In this document: piece after piece, positions 42,038-53,217 of the stretch
Layout of the letters: each line of letters opens with the position of its first letter
Position numbering within the stretch: position 1 is the first letter of the stretch
Assembly (NCBI GenBank): GCA_021397845.1
Contig: CM038049.1
Coordinates: forward strand, 110,514,877-110,578,876
DNA length: 64,000 nt
Reading direction: 5' to 3'
DNA from: Areca catechu
Lineage: Eukaryota; Streptophyta; Magnoliopsida; Arecales; Arecaceae
Program-made: the position numbers and the translations under genes
Notes under the pieces: generated by a model
The model's database searches: none
What the model was told of the DNA's origin: nothing
What the model saw: only the letters and a program-made list of their open reading frames with translations

Positions 42038-43312
42038 TGTTGTACCATGATGGCTCACCCTCAGCCAGAACCGGCCCAATCCTGCGGTCCGACCCGGCCG
42101 CCCTTCTCAAGGCTCCAACTAAGGGGGTCTGACCCACCGGGGCTGAGATCCGAACGACCCTCTCCTGCTAGGGTCTGGCCCACCACTCTCCGTCAGAGGT
42201 CCGACCCACCGGAGCTGAGGTCCGAACGACCCTCTCCTGCTGGGGTCCGGCCCATCGCTCTCTATCAGAGGTCTGACCCACCGGAGCTGAGGTCCGAACG
42301 ACCCTCTCTTGTTGGCGTTCGGCCCACCACTCTCTGTCAGAGGTCTGACCCATCGGAGTTGAAGTCCGAATGACCCTCTCCTGCTGGGGTCCAGCCAGTG
42401 GCTCTCCTTCGAAGGCTTGGCCTTTGGTCTGACCGACCGTCTATCTCACGGTCGATGTCCGATGGGCGAGTCTTAGCATCCAGGGTAATCTAGAAGTACC
42501 CTTCTATTACTGCGGGATCCTGCTATCCCAACGGCCCTGCTCCACTACTTCCATGATGCCGTCGTATCTGCGCGCCACATGGCCACTCTCCAGATTCTTT
42601 TAGGGGCAGATCGGTCTTTCTCAGCCTCTCCCCTAATGGATTTTGGACTATTTCGTTTCTATATAAGGTACCTAGGGGATCCCGTTCGAAGGTAGAACAA
42701 CTCTTCTCTCTTCAAAGACTATTTATTCCTTGATTTCTCCATTCTGTTGTCTTCAATCTCCTGCAACTTAAGACTGTAGGCCCGACTGGTTTGGAGGTCG
42801 ACGGACCTGAAGAACGGCCGACCCACCAAAGGCCGACCTACCGAAGGCTGACCAATCGAAGACCGGCTGATCCACTACAACTTGGCTTTACGGACTTATC
42901 CCCATCCGAGGAACCGCTCGAAGGTTCCGAAAGATTCCCTCCAGTTGGTACTAGAATTCCGTTGCAACGAACTCCACGACGTTGCCACGACTCTATGCCA
43001 CCTGGCCATCACTCTGATCCTCCAGGGTCAAAACAGGGACTTCATTTCTGCCCTCTAATGAATTTTGGCAGCATCCCACGCCCATAAAAGGTATCCAGGG
43101 GACCTCCACTAGGGTAAGTAGTTCTTCCCTCTCCATGCTACACTCTTCTCTTTCTCTCCACTCTGTTGCTCCAAACTCCCCCGCTAACTTAAACATCGGA
43201 GTGTCCCCCGTCGGAGCACCTTCGGTGCCCAGGGGACTTTGTGCAGGTTGACCGGCGGAGGAGCTCTCCGGTGCAACGAGCCGAGCCCGGTCCAGGTGGA
43301 GGCATGGCAACA
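42038..43312 (+). mobile_element. Gypsy B 3' LTR, chimeric (1275 bp)
   Basis: From 42038 to about 42776 it matches the 5' LTR, including four 72-bp repeats (42126-42413) and TATATAAG at about 42660. After AACTTAAG it changes to a related but different LTR (about 42777-43312), with its own CATAAAAGG promoter motif and its own AACTTAAACATCGG...GGCAACA ending. The 5' LTR has only one such ending. The 3' LTR is therefore about 410 bp longer and a fusion of two LTR subfamilies. Confidence 0.8.
42126..42413. repeat. 72-bp tandem repeat, 4 units, Gypsy B 3' LTR
   Basis: Units start at 42126, 42198, 42270 and 42342, in register with those of the 5' LTR. Confidence 0.95.
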
Positions 43313-44235
43313 AGCTTTAATGTTGTTTGGGATCATTTCCATCTTCCAAGGGAGTCTAACAATGATTGACACAAATAAGGTCTTTAAGCCTAAGTAGAAC
43401 TGGCCAACTGTAACAATGTGACCTAAGAAATCAATTTTTTTATATCAATATATTTAGCCATCTAGTCTATATTTTGAGTGTCAGGTAATAATTTTTTTTT
43501 CTTTTTTAATAGCTGAAATCTTATACAAAGAAATCCAATAAATAAAATTTTAGTTGATAGGAAATAAGCCTCTAAAATTTAAGATTCAGAACTTAATATA
43601 CTTAAATATAATTTGTATAGAAATTTAATATACATAATTTAGGATACTGAAATATGATATGCACTGAAATTTAATTATCAGAACTTCTTGTAATTTATTG
43701 TAAAGAAATTAAATTACAAAATTTTCAGTGGTGCAGAAATTTAGTTTTAGAAACATATGTATACCAATATAAATATCAGAATTAACTTTACTGTTATCTT
43801 ATTATGATCATTCCTAATATTGTTATTTTACAGAAATTTACATTGTGGATATTTAATAGAAATCTATCGTAAAGAGATTTAAAACCATTCAAAAAGTACT
43901 TTTCATAAATTTAAGGCCAACTTTGTTTTTTTGAGACAAATTTTGTAGAAATTGTTTTATGTAGACAACTTCTTTGTCTTCTTGAAGCAAATAACGTATA
44001 TTAGGAAACTCACTTGAATTTTTGAATAATAGTGGAAAGAAGGAAAGAAAAGAGATTTATTATAGAGACTTACAAGAAATTGGGATCAATGTGTGCACGA
44101 GAGAAACAGAAGTGCATTGCTAGGCTTCTCATATGCATGAAAGGGGAGTGTGGGCATGCGGGATTTAGGTTTCTCAAGAAAGGGGAGAAAGGATGAGGGG
44201 CATGGGGCAGTTTTAATGCAAGATAGATTAGAAAG
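43313..44235. other. AT-rich spacer between Gypsy B and Gypsy C
   Basis: No gene, LTR or repeat recognised. It is rich in A/T with several GAAATTTA(A/G) words. Its right 200 bp is GA-rich. It is the longest stretch that may be original host DNA. Confidence 0.5.
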
Positions 44236-44997
44236 TGTTGGCATGGAGTTCCTGGATCAGCCGGTCAGAGCCGCTACATCGCAGGACCGCTCCCTGCTTT
44301 CCCCGTAAAACAGGTCCCTTGCTGGAGTTGTTCCGGTGGAGGACACTCCGATGCCTAAGTCAGTGGTGGATTCCAGCCACAGAATGGGAAAGATGTCGAG
44401 AGTGGAAGAGAAAATGAGTTTTTGGAGATTGAAAGTGTATATGTGCGAGATTATTCATGCGTACCTCTCGAGCCATCCTTCTTACCCATATTTAAAAGAT
44501 GGCCTCCGGTCTGTGGCCCGCTCTTTTCCCAGAGATCATGGGGAGCCAATCTCTCCCATGATCGATGATCGTGGGTTGTCAATGAGCGGTTCCAACCAGA
44601 TCGGAGGTGTGGCTGCAGGAATTGCGTGCCCATGATCATGGCATGATGAGTATCAATTGTAACCGTTGGTTACAGTTTCCTTTTTGGAACAGATTGTGGT
44701 TCAAGCTTCGGGTTTTCCCTTGCGTGGGCCGAAGGCTTGATATTTCCCCGAGGCCGGAGATCATGTCTATGGTGGGGACCGAAGTTTGTGTCTTCGGAAG
44801 TCGATGAGTAGTTCAGACTTCGGTCAGGGCTGAAGGTGCTACCCGAAGGACTGGCCTTCGGATGTTGTAGTTCAGTGTGAAGCCTTGAGTTGCTTGCAGT
44901 TGACCTTTGCTTAGTCCGAAGTCCGTAGTCTAGAGAACCGGGGCTTCGATAAGTCGAACCGGAGCCTAGTTCATAGCTGAATCAGGATATCCCAACA
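44236..44997 (-). mobile_element. Gypsy C 3' LTR (762 bp)
   Basis: The plus strand starts TGTTGGCATGG at 44236 and ends ATATCCCAACA at 44997, so on the minus strand the LTR reads TGTTGGGATATCC...CCAACA. GTTGCTCCCTTACTCTCAG at 44998 is the complement of a polypurine tract. The left flank is GAAAG (44231-44235); the partner lies outside the window. Confidence 0.8.
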
Positions 44998-45502
44998 GTT
45001 GCTCCCTTACTCTCAGTTGTCGAAGTGAAGATATGCCTCGAGAAGTGAGAGTATTATGGCTTTGTCGCTTTCTTCCTGAGAGATGGCGTAGTAAATGATT
45101 ACGGGACCTCTATTGGGCTGCCCATCAAGATCTGAGAATCAGATGGTGGACAGGTGCCATTCCCGGATTGGGGAAAAGTAGGTGGCCCTGAGACTATCTC
45201 TCCTCATCCTGTTGCATAGTGGTTGAGGCAACTTTTGGTTGGAATTTGGATAGTTGTGGTGGCTGTTCTCCGTCCATTGGATGAAGGATAGATCTTATCC
45301 TGGCGGTCAGTCGTAAGTGGGTTACCTCCCAGGGTAACCTTGAGTCAAATTAACCCTCCGTGGGGGTCCAGAGACCCTTACTTTTCTTTTGGGGAAGGGT
45401 GAAGGTCTGGGCAAGGAAGCTTCTTCAACCTCGTCTCATTCTCCGCCCAAACTGATCTGGAGTACCAGTCTATTCTTCAGGTAGAATCCTCTTTCCGCCC
45501 CT
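44998..45502 (-). other. Polypurine tract and leader before the Gypsy C antisense gene
   Basis: 44998-45016 is the polypurine tract on the minus strand. The rest is noncoding, and I see no clear TATA box, unlike Gypsy A and B. Confidence 0.6.
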
Positions 45503-47730
45503 TTGCTTCATTCCTTTGTCATGGAAGAGACCGTAGAGAGTCAGGGGAAGCAGGTTGGACCCTTGGGAGCTGGAGATACAGTAGGTCCGGAGTCGATCCC
45601 TAGCTCGATTTCTCAGAGCAAGGCAACCCTTCTTTGGGAACGCTACCGCATTCTTGAGGAATTTCCCTTTGTCCTCCCCGCGCCTGAGGAGTGGGCGAAC
45701 AAAGCTCCCCCTGGGTGCCTAGCTGTATACGAAGATCACCTGAAGGCTGGTCTTCGGTTTCCCCTACACCCCTTCTTTGTTAAGATTTCTCGCTTGTACC
45801 AAGTGGTGCCAGCGCAGTTGACCCCAAACAGCATCAGGAACATCTGCGGGTTCCTGGTCATGTGCAGCATCGCCAACATAGAGCCTAGGACCAACTTGTT
45901 CTCGGCTTTTTTTGTCCTCAAGAGGGACTTCCACAGCAACGGATGGTGGGTGATCGGTCCCAGATCGGGCCGCAGGGTGATTAAGGATATGCCCAGCGCC
46001 ATCCACGGGTGGAAACCTGTCTTTGTATTTGTGTTGTCCTTCGACCCATGGGGCTTCGACACTGAGTGGAAGAAGCCTCGCCTGACCACCAATGATGGAA
46101 AGAAAGTCTTGGCGGCCGATCAGTTGGATTATGATCTTCTGACCAACTTGGAAGTTGCTCATATCCGGGAGTTGTTGGAGGAGAGGAACCTCCATCGAGC
46201 GGGAATCAGTAAATTCCCCTCACTAGGTATAGCGGTGAAAATTTCTTCTCTTCTTCTTTAGGTTTTGTTGTAGTTCATTTAACTGAGGTGATCCCCTTTG
46301 CCTGCAGGTGGTGGGATGAAGCGCAATTTGAGCTGGCTTTGCCAGACTTCGGAGAGAAGGGTGGCACAGGCCCCTTCCACCAGGTCTGCAGCTCGGAAGA
46401 AAGCTCGGAGAGATGGTCCCGAAGGGGACCAAAGCACTTCATCTTCCTGAGGCACCTCGGGGGAAAATGCAGTGAAGCGGAAGGGGTTCTAGAGAGGCCC
46501 TGTCCAGTCGAGACTCCAGCGGTAGTTGCCTCCCCAGTCGACACAACAGGGGGCCCGCCTCAAGGAGTGGATGTGCCGCTGGTTTGCCACTCTGCTGTCG
46601 ATAGGGGCAAAGTATGGCAAGTCAAAGGAGAGTCCATCTACGGAGCTTCTTCAGCCGGAGGTCGCTCGACGAATCCTTCGGAGCTCCCGCCTATGGGAGA
46701 GCTGCTGGTTCCGGAGGAAGCCAGACAGGCGTTGAAGGGCACGATACAGCCCCGCAACCTGGAAATTCTTCGGAACCGGAGATTTCTCAAGGTGTCTGAT
46801 TCCGGCTTCGCCGCCCTGCAACAGGTATGACTATCACCACCTCCTTTGTCTTGAGAGTTATTTGACCCTCGATTCTTCTTTTTTGATGTAGTTGGTCTAT
46901 GACTTCACCTTCATGGAGGAAGGCCTGGAGAACGTGGATAGCCTCATCTACGACCTCAAAGAGGATCTTCAGACTGCTAGGGCTGCCAGGGAAGTAGCCG
47001 AGGAGCTAAAACAATCCATGGAGGACCGTCTTGTCCGAGTAACTGATGAAGTTTGGGACCTGAAGGGCGAACTGAAGAGCGCGCACTCGAGGATAGCAGG
47101 ACAAGAGGCAGGGTGGAACAGGCGCAGGAAGCAAGTTGAATCCCTGGAGCAGACTGCCAGGGAGAATCAGGAGAGGATGGAGAACCTGTCCAAGATGGAG
47201 GAGGAGGCTTCTAGGAGGTTCGAAGAGGTGATCCTGGAATTCGAAGCTACCAAGAGGGAGGCCGAAGCTGCCGAGGGGGAGTCCGAAGCTTTGAGGAAGC
47301 TAATAGACAATGCCGTGGCTGACTTCAAGATGTCTTCGTAATTTCAGATAGAGATTGATGAAGCATCATTGTATGCCTACCAGCACGGCTTCAATGATGG
47401 GCTTTCCAAGGTAAAGGAGACCCTCCCTCACCTCGACCTTTCGAAGATTCCCTCCTACAGCATAATTGGAGAGGAAGGAGAAGAAGCGGAGGAGGTCGAA
47501 GCAGTAGGGAAGGTCGAGAAGTCGCCATGTCCGGCGGAGGAGGCTGCTACCCCAGTCAAAAATATGGAGGTGACCCCAGCTTTGATCTTGGCCCAGGAGG
47601 CGACTTAGGCTGGAGGAGTCCAGGCTGAAGGTTCTCCCATCCCGGCCCAGATTGGTGAGATCCTCTCTGAACAAGTTGATAGGTTGCTCCAGTCCTGTGG
47701 TGTGGAGCCTTTTCCTGCTGATGTTGAGTG
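45503..47730 (+). pseudogene. Antisense spliced gene of Gypsy C (PF04195-like)
   Basis: Proposed exons: 45503 (or ATG 45521)-46226, 46308-46824 and 46892-47730. Intron 1 is 46227-46307 (CTAG|GTATAG ... TGCCTGCAG) and intron 2 is 46825-46891 (GTATGA ... GATGTAG); phases are 1 and 0. Exon 1 has YEDHLKAGLRFPLHPFF, LTPNSIRNICGF, GWWVIGP, AIHGWKP and PWGFDTEWKKPR. Exon 2, in the frame set by intron 1, carries a basic ARKKARRD patch and then a TGA. Exon 3 is a strong coiled coil (about residues 10-130), then AYQHGFNDGLSKV...LPHLDLSKI and an acidic tail. Stops lie at 47339 (TAA) and 47606 (TAG); the end is TGA 47728-47730. This copy has diverged most from A and B, yet keeps the same gene structure. 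Confidence 0.75.
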
Positions 47731-48367
47731 ACCTGGATCACTCTGAATGTATTTTCTTCCTTTCTTACTTGTATTGCCAATGAACTTTGTACTGCAATTT
47801 TCCCAGATTTTGGAATGAATTCTCCTTTCTTTGCATATGCATTGTTGTACTTCATGTGTAGCCTGAAACGGTTCTATCATTTCTCCTTTTGCCTAGTCAA
47901 GCGATAGCCTTCGAAGGCCATCCAGTCGATAAGAGCCAGTTTTATTGTTCTCTTTTCTGCTTGGTTGGTTGTTCAGTCGATAAGGATGTGAACGGACCAA
48001 AGCTCCGTTGGCCTTCCTTCGGAAGCTTGTCCGTTGGGGCGGACAAGAGTCATCTCCCCGCCAATCAATAATCAGGGGGATTTGATTAGGATCACCGTTG
48101 TCCACGTGGCAAGTCAAAATTTGTACAGTCATAATCTCTTGCAACTTATGAGCCACCGGGCCTCTTTTCCCCAAAAAGAGACCATTAATGATGCCGTCGC
48201 ATGATGCGGATTTCTCCGTATTCGAAGCGATGGCGGTTGCGGTCCTGGGGATGGCTTCCGAGAGACTTTCTGGTTCTCGAAGCGTCACCCGGACACATGG
48301 CGCCTTCTCATACGGCCGGGAAGTATGTGGGACGCACCTCCCCGCAGTCGATCATGGGCACAGGATT
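47731..48367 (+). other. Region between the two antisense genes of Gypsy C
   Basis: 47731-47880 looks like a T-rich 3' flank. 47890-48360 is noncoding, with CCACGTGGCA-type motifs near 48100. It probably holds the promoter of the second ORF. Confidence 0.4.
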
Positions 48368-48370
48368 TCT

Positions 48371-48378
48371 ATAAATAG
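48371..48378 (+). promoter_or_regulatory. TATA box of the second Gypsy C antisense ORF
   Basis: CTATAAATAGG lies about 65 bp upstream of the ATG at 48438, a usual plant TATA context and spacing for a short 5' leader. Confidence 0.65.
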
Positions 48379-48437
48379 GACCCTGTCCCCTGCTGTCGAA
48401 GGCCATCATTTCTGTTGGTATCTTTCTTCTATTAGCC

Positions 48438-49046
48438 ATGAGGTTCAGCACTTCTGAGCTCCGTCATGCAGCGAAGAGGAGGGCTATTGACCCCAAGAGA
48501 AAGCGAAGTTCGGAGTCATCTGGGCCTGTAGGCGAAGAGGAAGAGCCTCTAGTGGACCATCTCGAAAAGAAGGTCCGCCTTTTGGAGGCTCAGTTGAGGG
48601 AGGCCCGGGCCCAAGTCACGTTGGTGACCACGGTGGCGGAGGAGGAGATGAAGGAGGCAGCAGATGCCATTGCAAACTTCAGAACTTCTGCCTCATTCAA
48701 GGATGAGCTCACCAGGGTGGCCCTGGACTCCTTCCACTAGGGGTTTTGGGAGTGCCGGAGGAAAGCCTCCAAGTTTTTTGACTTGAAGGGCTTGGATAAT
48801 ATCAAACCCTCCGTTCCCTTCCCCGGCCACGAATTCGATTCTGACTTCGATGAGGAGTCGGACTCAAGTTCGGATGGGAATCCTAGGGGCCCTTCATCAT
48901 CCCATCTGGTCTCTTCCCGACGGTACGGGAAAAATCCATTGAGGAGTTATGCAAATTTCCCAACCTTGCTGTTGCTGCTATGTGCTTTTTTTTTTTTGTA
49001 TCTCTCTTTAAGAGAGTTTCTTTTCTTTTTCTTACTCTCTTTTTAG
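48438..49046 (+). pseudogene. Second antisense ORF of Gypsy C (coiled-coil protein)
   Basis: The ATG at 48438 opens MRFSTSELRHAAKRRAID followed by a basic PKRKRSS patch (nuclear-localization-like), an acidic EEEEP run and a coiled coil (LEKKVRLLEAQLREARAQV). After a TAG at 48738 the frame continues GFWECRRKASKFFDLKGLDNI and an acidic, serine-rich tail (EFDSDFDEESDSSSDGN). The FWECRRKASKFFDLKGLD stretch resembles the C-terminal GYxxCLxKxxxxxPxLDL module of the first antisense gene, so this may be a shortened paralogue of it. Gypsy A and B have no equivalent. Function unknown. Confidence 0.6.
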
Positions 49047-49629
49047 GAGAGTTTCTTTCTTTCTTTTATCTTTCTTTCCTTTTCTTTTTGTAAAAAAAAT
49101 TGAAAGAAATGAAAGATCTTTTCTTTTACCTCTTCCCGTGTATTTTCTGCGATGTGTTGCATCACGATTTGTCCATAATGTAGACTTCATAAACCACTTG
49201 CGGTTTGTAGGAAAGAAGTAGGGTCTGTTGGATCGTTTGGGAGTATTTGTTGTTGACAGAGAGGACAACAGTGGTCCTTTTAGGCACGTGTTCGGATTTT
49301 CCGTAGGGTAGGATGTTTACACCATCCCTGTGCTCTTTCTATCATGATTAAAGTAGGCTGTTTAGGCCCGCCTCGGTGCATATTCGGATTCACCGTAGGG
49401 TAGGTTACGAAAACCATCCCTGCACCTTTGATCTTTTTAGTAGCCTGGTTAGGCCATCCATTGCGCTTGTCGGGCATACCGATAAGGTGAGTGGATCAGA
49501 CTCTCCTTTGCATAGTTGACCAATTTTTCAGATCGGGTCATTCGGGCTGTTGTCATTCAGTCGATGCAACTAGCCATTCTGAGTTGAGTAGGGTTGAGGA
49601 GTTTTGCACAGGAGTTTTTTGAAACTTTT
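49047..49629. other. Region between antisense ORF 2 and pol of Gypsy C
   Basis: It contains T-rich DNA (49047-49100) and two imperfect ~96-bp repeats starting near 49281 and 49377, both with TTCGGATT(T/C)(T/A)CCGTAGGGTAGG. This corresponds to the tandem-repeat block of Gypsy A and B but with only two units. Confidence 0.6.
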
Positions 49630-52600
49630 TCATTGATAGTATTTGTGAAGGTTTTGTACATTCCATGGCCGGGATAGGGTCTTCCCCTCCAGGGTCTTGA
49701 GTCGATATGTCCCTGGTCGAATGACTTCTTCGACTTGATATGGGCCTTCCCAGCTGGGAGAGAGTTTACCCTGTTCCATTGGCATGGACACCTCTACTAT
49801 TCGCAATACCATGTCCCCCGTGCGGAAAGTTTGCTCCTTCACCCTTGCATTGTAGTACTTGGCGACCTTTTGCTGGTATGCCACCATTCTTATCTGGGCC
49901 TGTAGCCTGGTGCTTGATAGCTGATCCAGATCGATCCTTCTGCGATCGAAATTCTCAGGCTCTTCATAGTTGTCAATTCTCATGGACTGTAGGGAGACTT
50001 CGATAGGTAGCACGGCTTCGATACCATAGGCTAGGTTGAATGGAGAATCATCGGTGGCTGTTCTTGGGATAGTTCAGTACGCCCAAAGAATAGATGTCAG
50101 TTCTTCGGCCCAAAGTCCTTTGGCGGTGTTCAACCTTGTCTTTAGACCATGGAGGATGGTCCGGTTGGTGACTTCAGCTTCTCCGTTGGACTGTGGATGA
50201 GCAACGGATGTTAGCCAATGTTAGATATGGTACCGAGCACAGAAGTCCTTGAACTTCGGATTGTCGAATTGTCTCCCATTATCTATGATGATGACGTGTG
50301 GGATACCAAACCTGAAGATGATGAAATTTTTCATAAAACTTTCCACCTTGCCCTCTGTGATTTGGGCCAATGGTTTGGCTTCCACCCATTTCGTGAAATA
50401 GTCGATGGCCACTAGGAGAAACTTCCTTTGCCCTGATGTCGGTGGGAACGGGCCAAGAATGTCCATCCCTCATTGGGCAAAGGGCCACGGGGCTGCCAAC
50501 TGAGTCAGGTGACTCGCAGGTTATCTCTGCACATTGGCATACCTCTGGCATTGGTCGCACTTCCGCACGAAATCAGCTAAGACCTTCTAGATGGAGGGCC
50601 AGTAATATCCTTGTTGAATAATCTTGTATGCTAGAGATCTGCCTTCCAAGTGATCCCCGCATATGCCCTCATGGACCTCTCTCAATGCATAATCTGCATT
50701 GGTGGATCCGAGGCATTTTAGCAGTGGTTGGGAGAACGATATCTTGTAGAGGGTTCCGTCTAAGATGACGTACCGAGATGCCATCCAGTGGATCTTCTTG
50801 GCCTCTGCCTTATCTTCGGGCAGTTCTCCTTTATTCAGGAATCTGACGATGGGATCCATCCAGCTTGGCTCAGTATCAATCTGGCGCACCTCTACAGCCT
50901 CTTCGGCAATGCTTGGAGTTTCAAGATGTTCAACAAAGGTGCGCCCGAGAGACTCCGGTGCTGTAGTTGCCAGTCGAGACAGTGCATCCGCCCGGGGTTC
51001 TCCGATCAGGGAACATGAATAATTTTAAAATGTTCCAGTTGGGAGGATAAAGCCTGAACCTTCTCCAGGTATTACACCATGGTTCGATCTTTGGCTACGT
51101 ACTCTCCATTGACTTGATTCACAACCAGTTGAGAATCGAAGAAGGTTCGGAGTTACCGGACTCCCAGATCTTTGACAATCCGAAGTCTGGCGAGTAGGGC
51201 CTCATATTCGGCCTGATTATTGGAGGCATGGAAGGAGAAATGGAGTGCATACTCTATAATCTGGCCATCAAGTTCGGCCAACATGAGTCCAACCCCGCAC
51301 CCGGTAGTATTGGAAGCTCCGTCCACATGAAGCACCCAAACGGACTTCATCTCCTTCGGGGTTTCTTCTTCATCCGAAGAGGCTTCATCTTTGGACTTCC
51401 AGGTGCACTCGGCCAGAAAATCGGAGAGCACCTTGGGCCTTCATAGCCGCTCGGGGCTGGAAGCTAATGTCAAATTCGCTTAGCTTCACAGCCCACTTGG
51501 CTATCCTTCCAGAAGTGTCCGAAGATTGGAGAACGGCCTTGAGAGGTTGATCAGTCAATACCACGATAGCGTGGGCATGGAAATATGTCCGTAGTCGCTT
51601 TGCCGCAATCACTAAAGAGTAGATCAGCTTCTGCATCCTTGCATATCACATTTCTGTGTCATGCAGAATCTTGCTGATATAGTAGATCGGCTTGTGGGAC
51701 CCATCTTCTTCCTTCTGGACAAGGATCGAACTCACTGCATCGTCTGAAGCAGAGAGGTACAGGTAGAGGACCTCGCCTTCTTTTGGCTTGGAGAGTAAGG
51801 GTGGGGTCTCCAAATACTTCTTCAATTTTTTAAAGGCAACGCGACAGTCTTCGGACCATTCGAAGCCCTTTGATTACCGAAGTACCTTGAAGAACGGAAG
51901 ATATTTCATTGTGGACCGAGAGATAAACTGCTTAGGGAGGCAATCCTCCCTGTCAACTGTTGGGCTTCCTTTTTACAGGAGGGATGTCGCATATCCTTCA
52001 AGGCCTGGACTTCTCGGGATTGGCCTCAATCCCTCTTTGGTGACAAGGAAGCCTAGGAATTTACCCGATGTGACCCCGAAGGTGTACTTCACCGGGTTTA
52101 ACTTCATTTGGTAGTACCGGAGAGCACTGAATGACTCCTCCAAGTCGTGGATGTGGTCTCTCTAGTGGAGACTCTTGACGATCATGTCATCAACATAGGC
52201 CTCCAATTTCTTCCCAGTTGCTTTTCAAACACCTTATTGATGAGTCTTTGAAATGTTGCTCCGACGTTCTTGAGACCGAACAGCATCATCTTGTAGCAGT
52301 AGAGACCTTTGTCAGTGATGAATGTCATGTTCTCCTCATCTTGCGGATCCATTCTGATCTGGTTGTAGCCGGAGAAGGCGTCCATAAAGCTCAGCAACTG
52401 GTGGCCGACGGTAGCATCGACCAGTTGATCAATCTTTGGGAGAGGGAAGCTATCTTTTGGGCAAGCCTTGTTGAGGTATGTATAGTCGATGCAGATCCTT
52501 CACTTGCCGCTAGCTTTCTTCACCATTACCACATTGGCTAGCCACTCAAGGTAGTGGGCCTCTCTGATGAACCCTGCCTTTAGGAGCTTGCCAACCTCTT

Positions 52601-53217
52601 CATCAACAGCTTGCTGTCTTTCGGGGGCGAAGCTCATCTTCTTCTGTCGCACCGGCTTGTACCCAGGGGTTACTTCCAGCCGATGAGTAATCACTTTGGT
52701 GAGAATTCCGCGCATGTCCGAAGCCGACTATGCGAAGACATTGGCATTGTTCCTGAGGAAACGGATCAGCTTCGTTCTGGTTTCCTCATCAAGGGCGCTC
52801 CCGATTTACACAACTCTAGAGGGATCTTCCTCTTTCAAAGGTATCGGGATGGTCCTCTCCAGGGGTTCACCAAGGTTTATGGTTGAATCCCTCGAATCCA
52901 GCTAATTCAGAGTAGTCGAATCTTTGAAATGCCTGTCTTCAATTATTAGATATTGCCATGCCATCCTCTGGTTCCCTCTAACTTCTCCAACACCATTCCT
53001 AGTGGGGAAGCGTACCAAGAGGTAGTGATGGGAGATCATGGTCTGGAACCTGTTCAAGGCAGGCCTCCCTAGAATAATGTTGTATGCAGAGGGGATCTGG
53101 ACCACCGTGAAGTTGATCGGCAATGTCTTTTGTCGAGGCTCGAAACCGAGGGTTACAGGCAACACTATCTCCCCTTCGGCATAAACTTGGTTGCCCCCAA
53201 AATCGGAGAGTGGTATG
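49630..53217 (-). pseudogene. Gypsy C pol: protease end, RT, two RNase H domains, integrase
   Basis: From 53217 leftward: protease C-terminus with LPVTLGFEPRQKTLPINF and YNIILGRPALNRF; RT QKKMSFAPERQ, FIREAHYLEWLANVVMVKK, FMDAFSGYNQIRMDPQDEE; YVDD at 52197-52186; first RNase H with LTDQPLKAVLQSSD; second RNase H HVDGASNTTGCGVGLML, NNQAEYEALLARL; integrase zinc region (50750-50530), core AIDYFTKWVEAKPLAQIT and DNGRQFDNPKF, and GPYQVEEVIRPGTYRLK. It ends RPWNVQNLHKYYQ, TGA 49632-49630, with the Trp intact. Breaks include a frameshift just before YVDD and others near 52040, 51440 and 50560. It is less decayed than Gypsy A. Confidence 0.85.

Larger units (their letters stand above)
30294..43312 (+). 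mobile_element. Gypsy B: Tat-lineage Ty3/Gypsy element, nearly full length
   Basis: Order: 5' LTR (30294-31155), primer site, gag, protease (split by the insertion 33022-34654), RT, two RNase H domains, integrase (to 38225), tandem repeats, antisense spliced gene (41423 to 39247, minus), polypurine tract (42021-42037) and 3' LTR (42038-43312, chimeric). Flanks read GTTTC on the left and AGCTT on the right, so no duplication is seen; this fits an altered right end. Several stops and frameshifts make it immobile. Confidence 0.9.
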
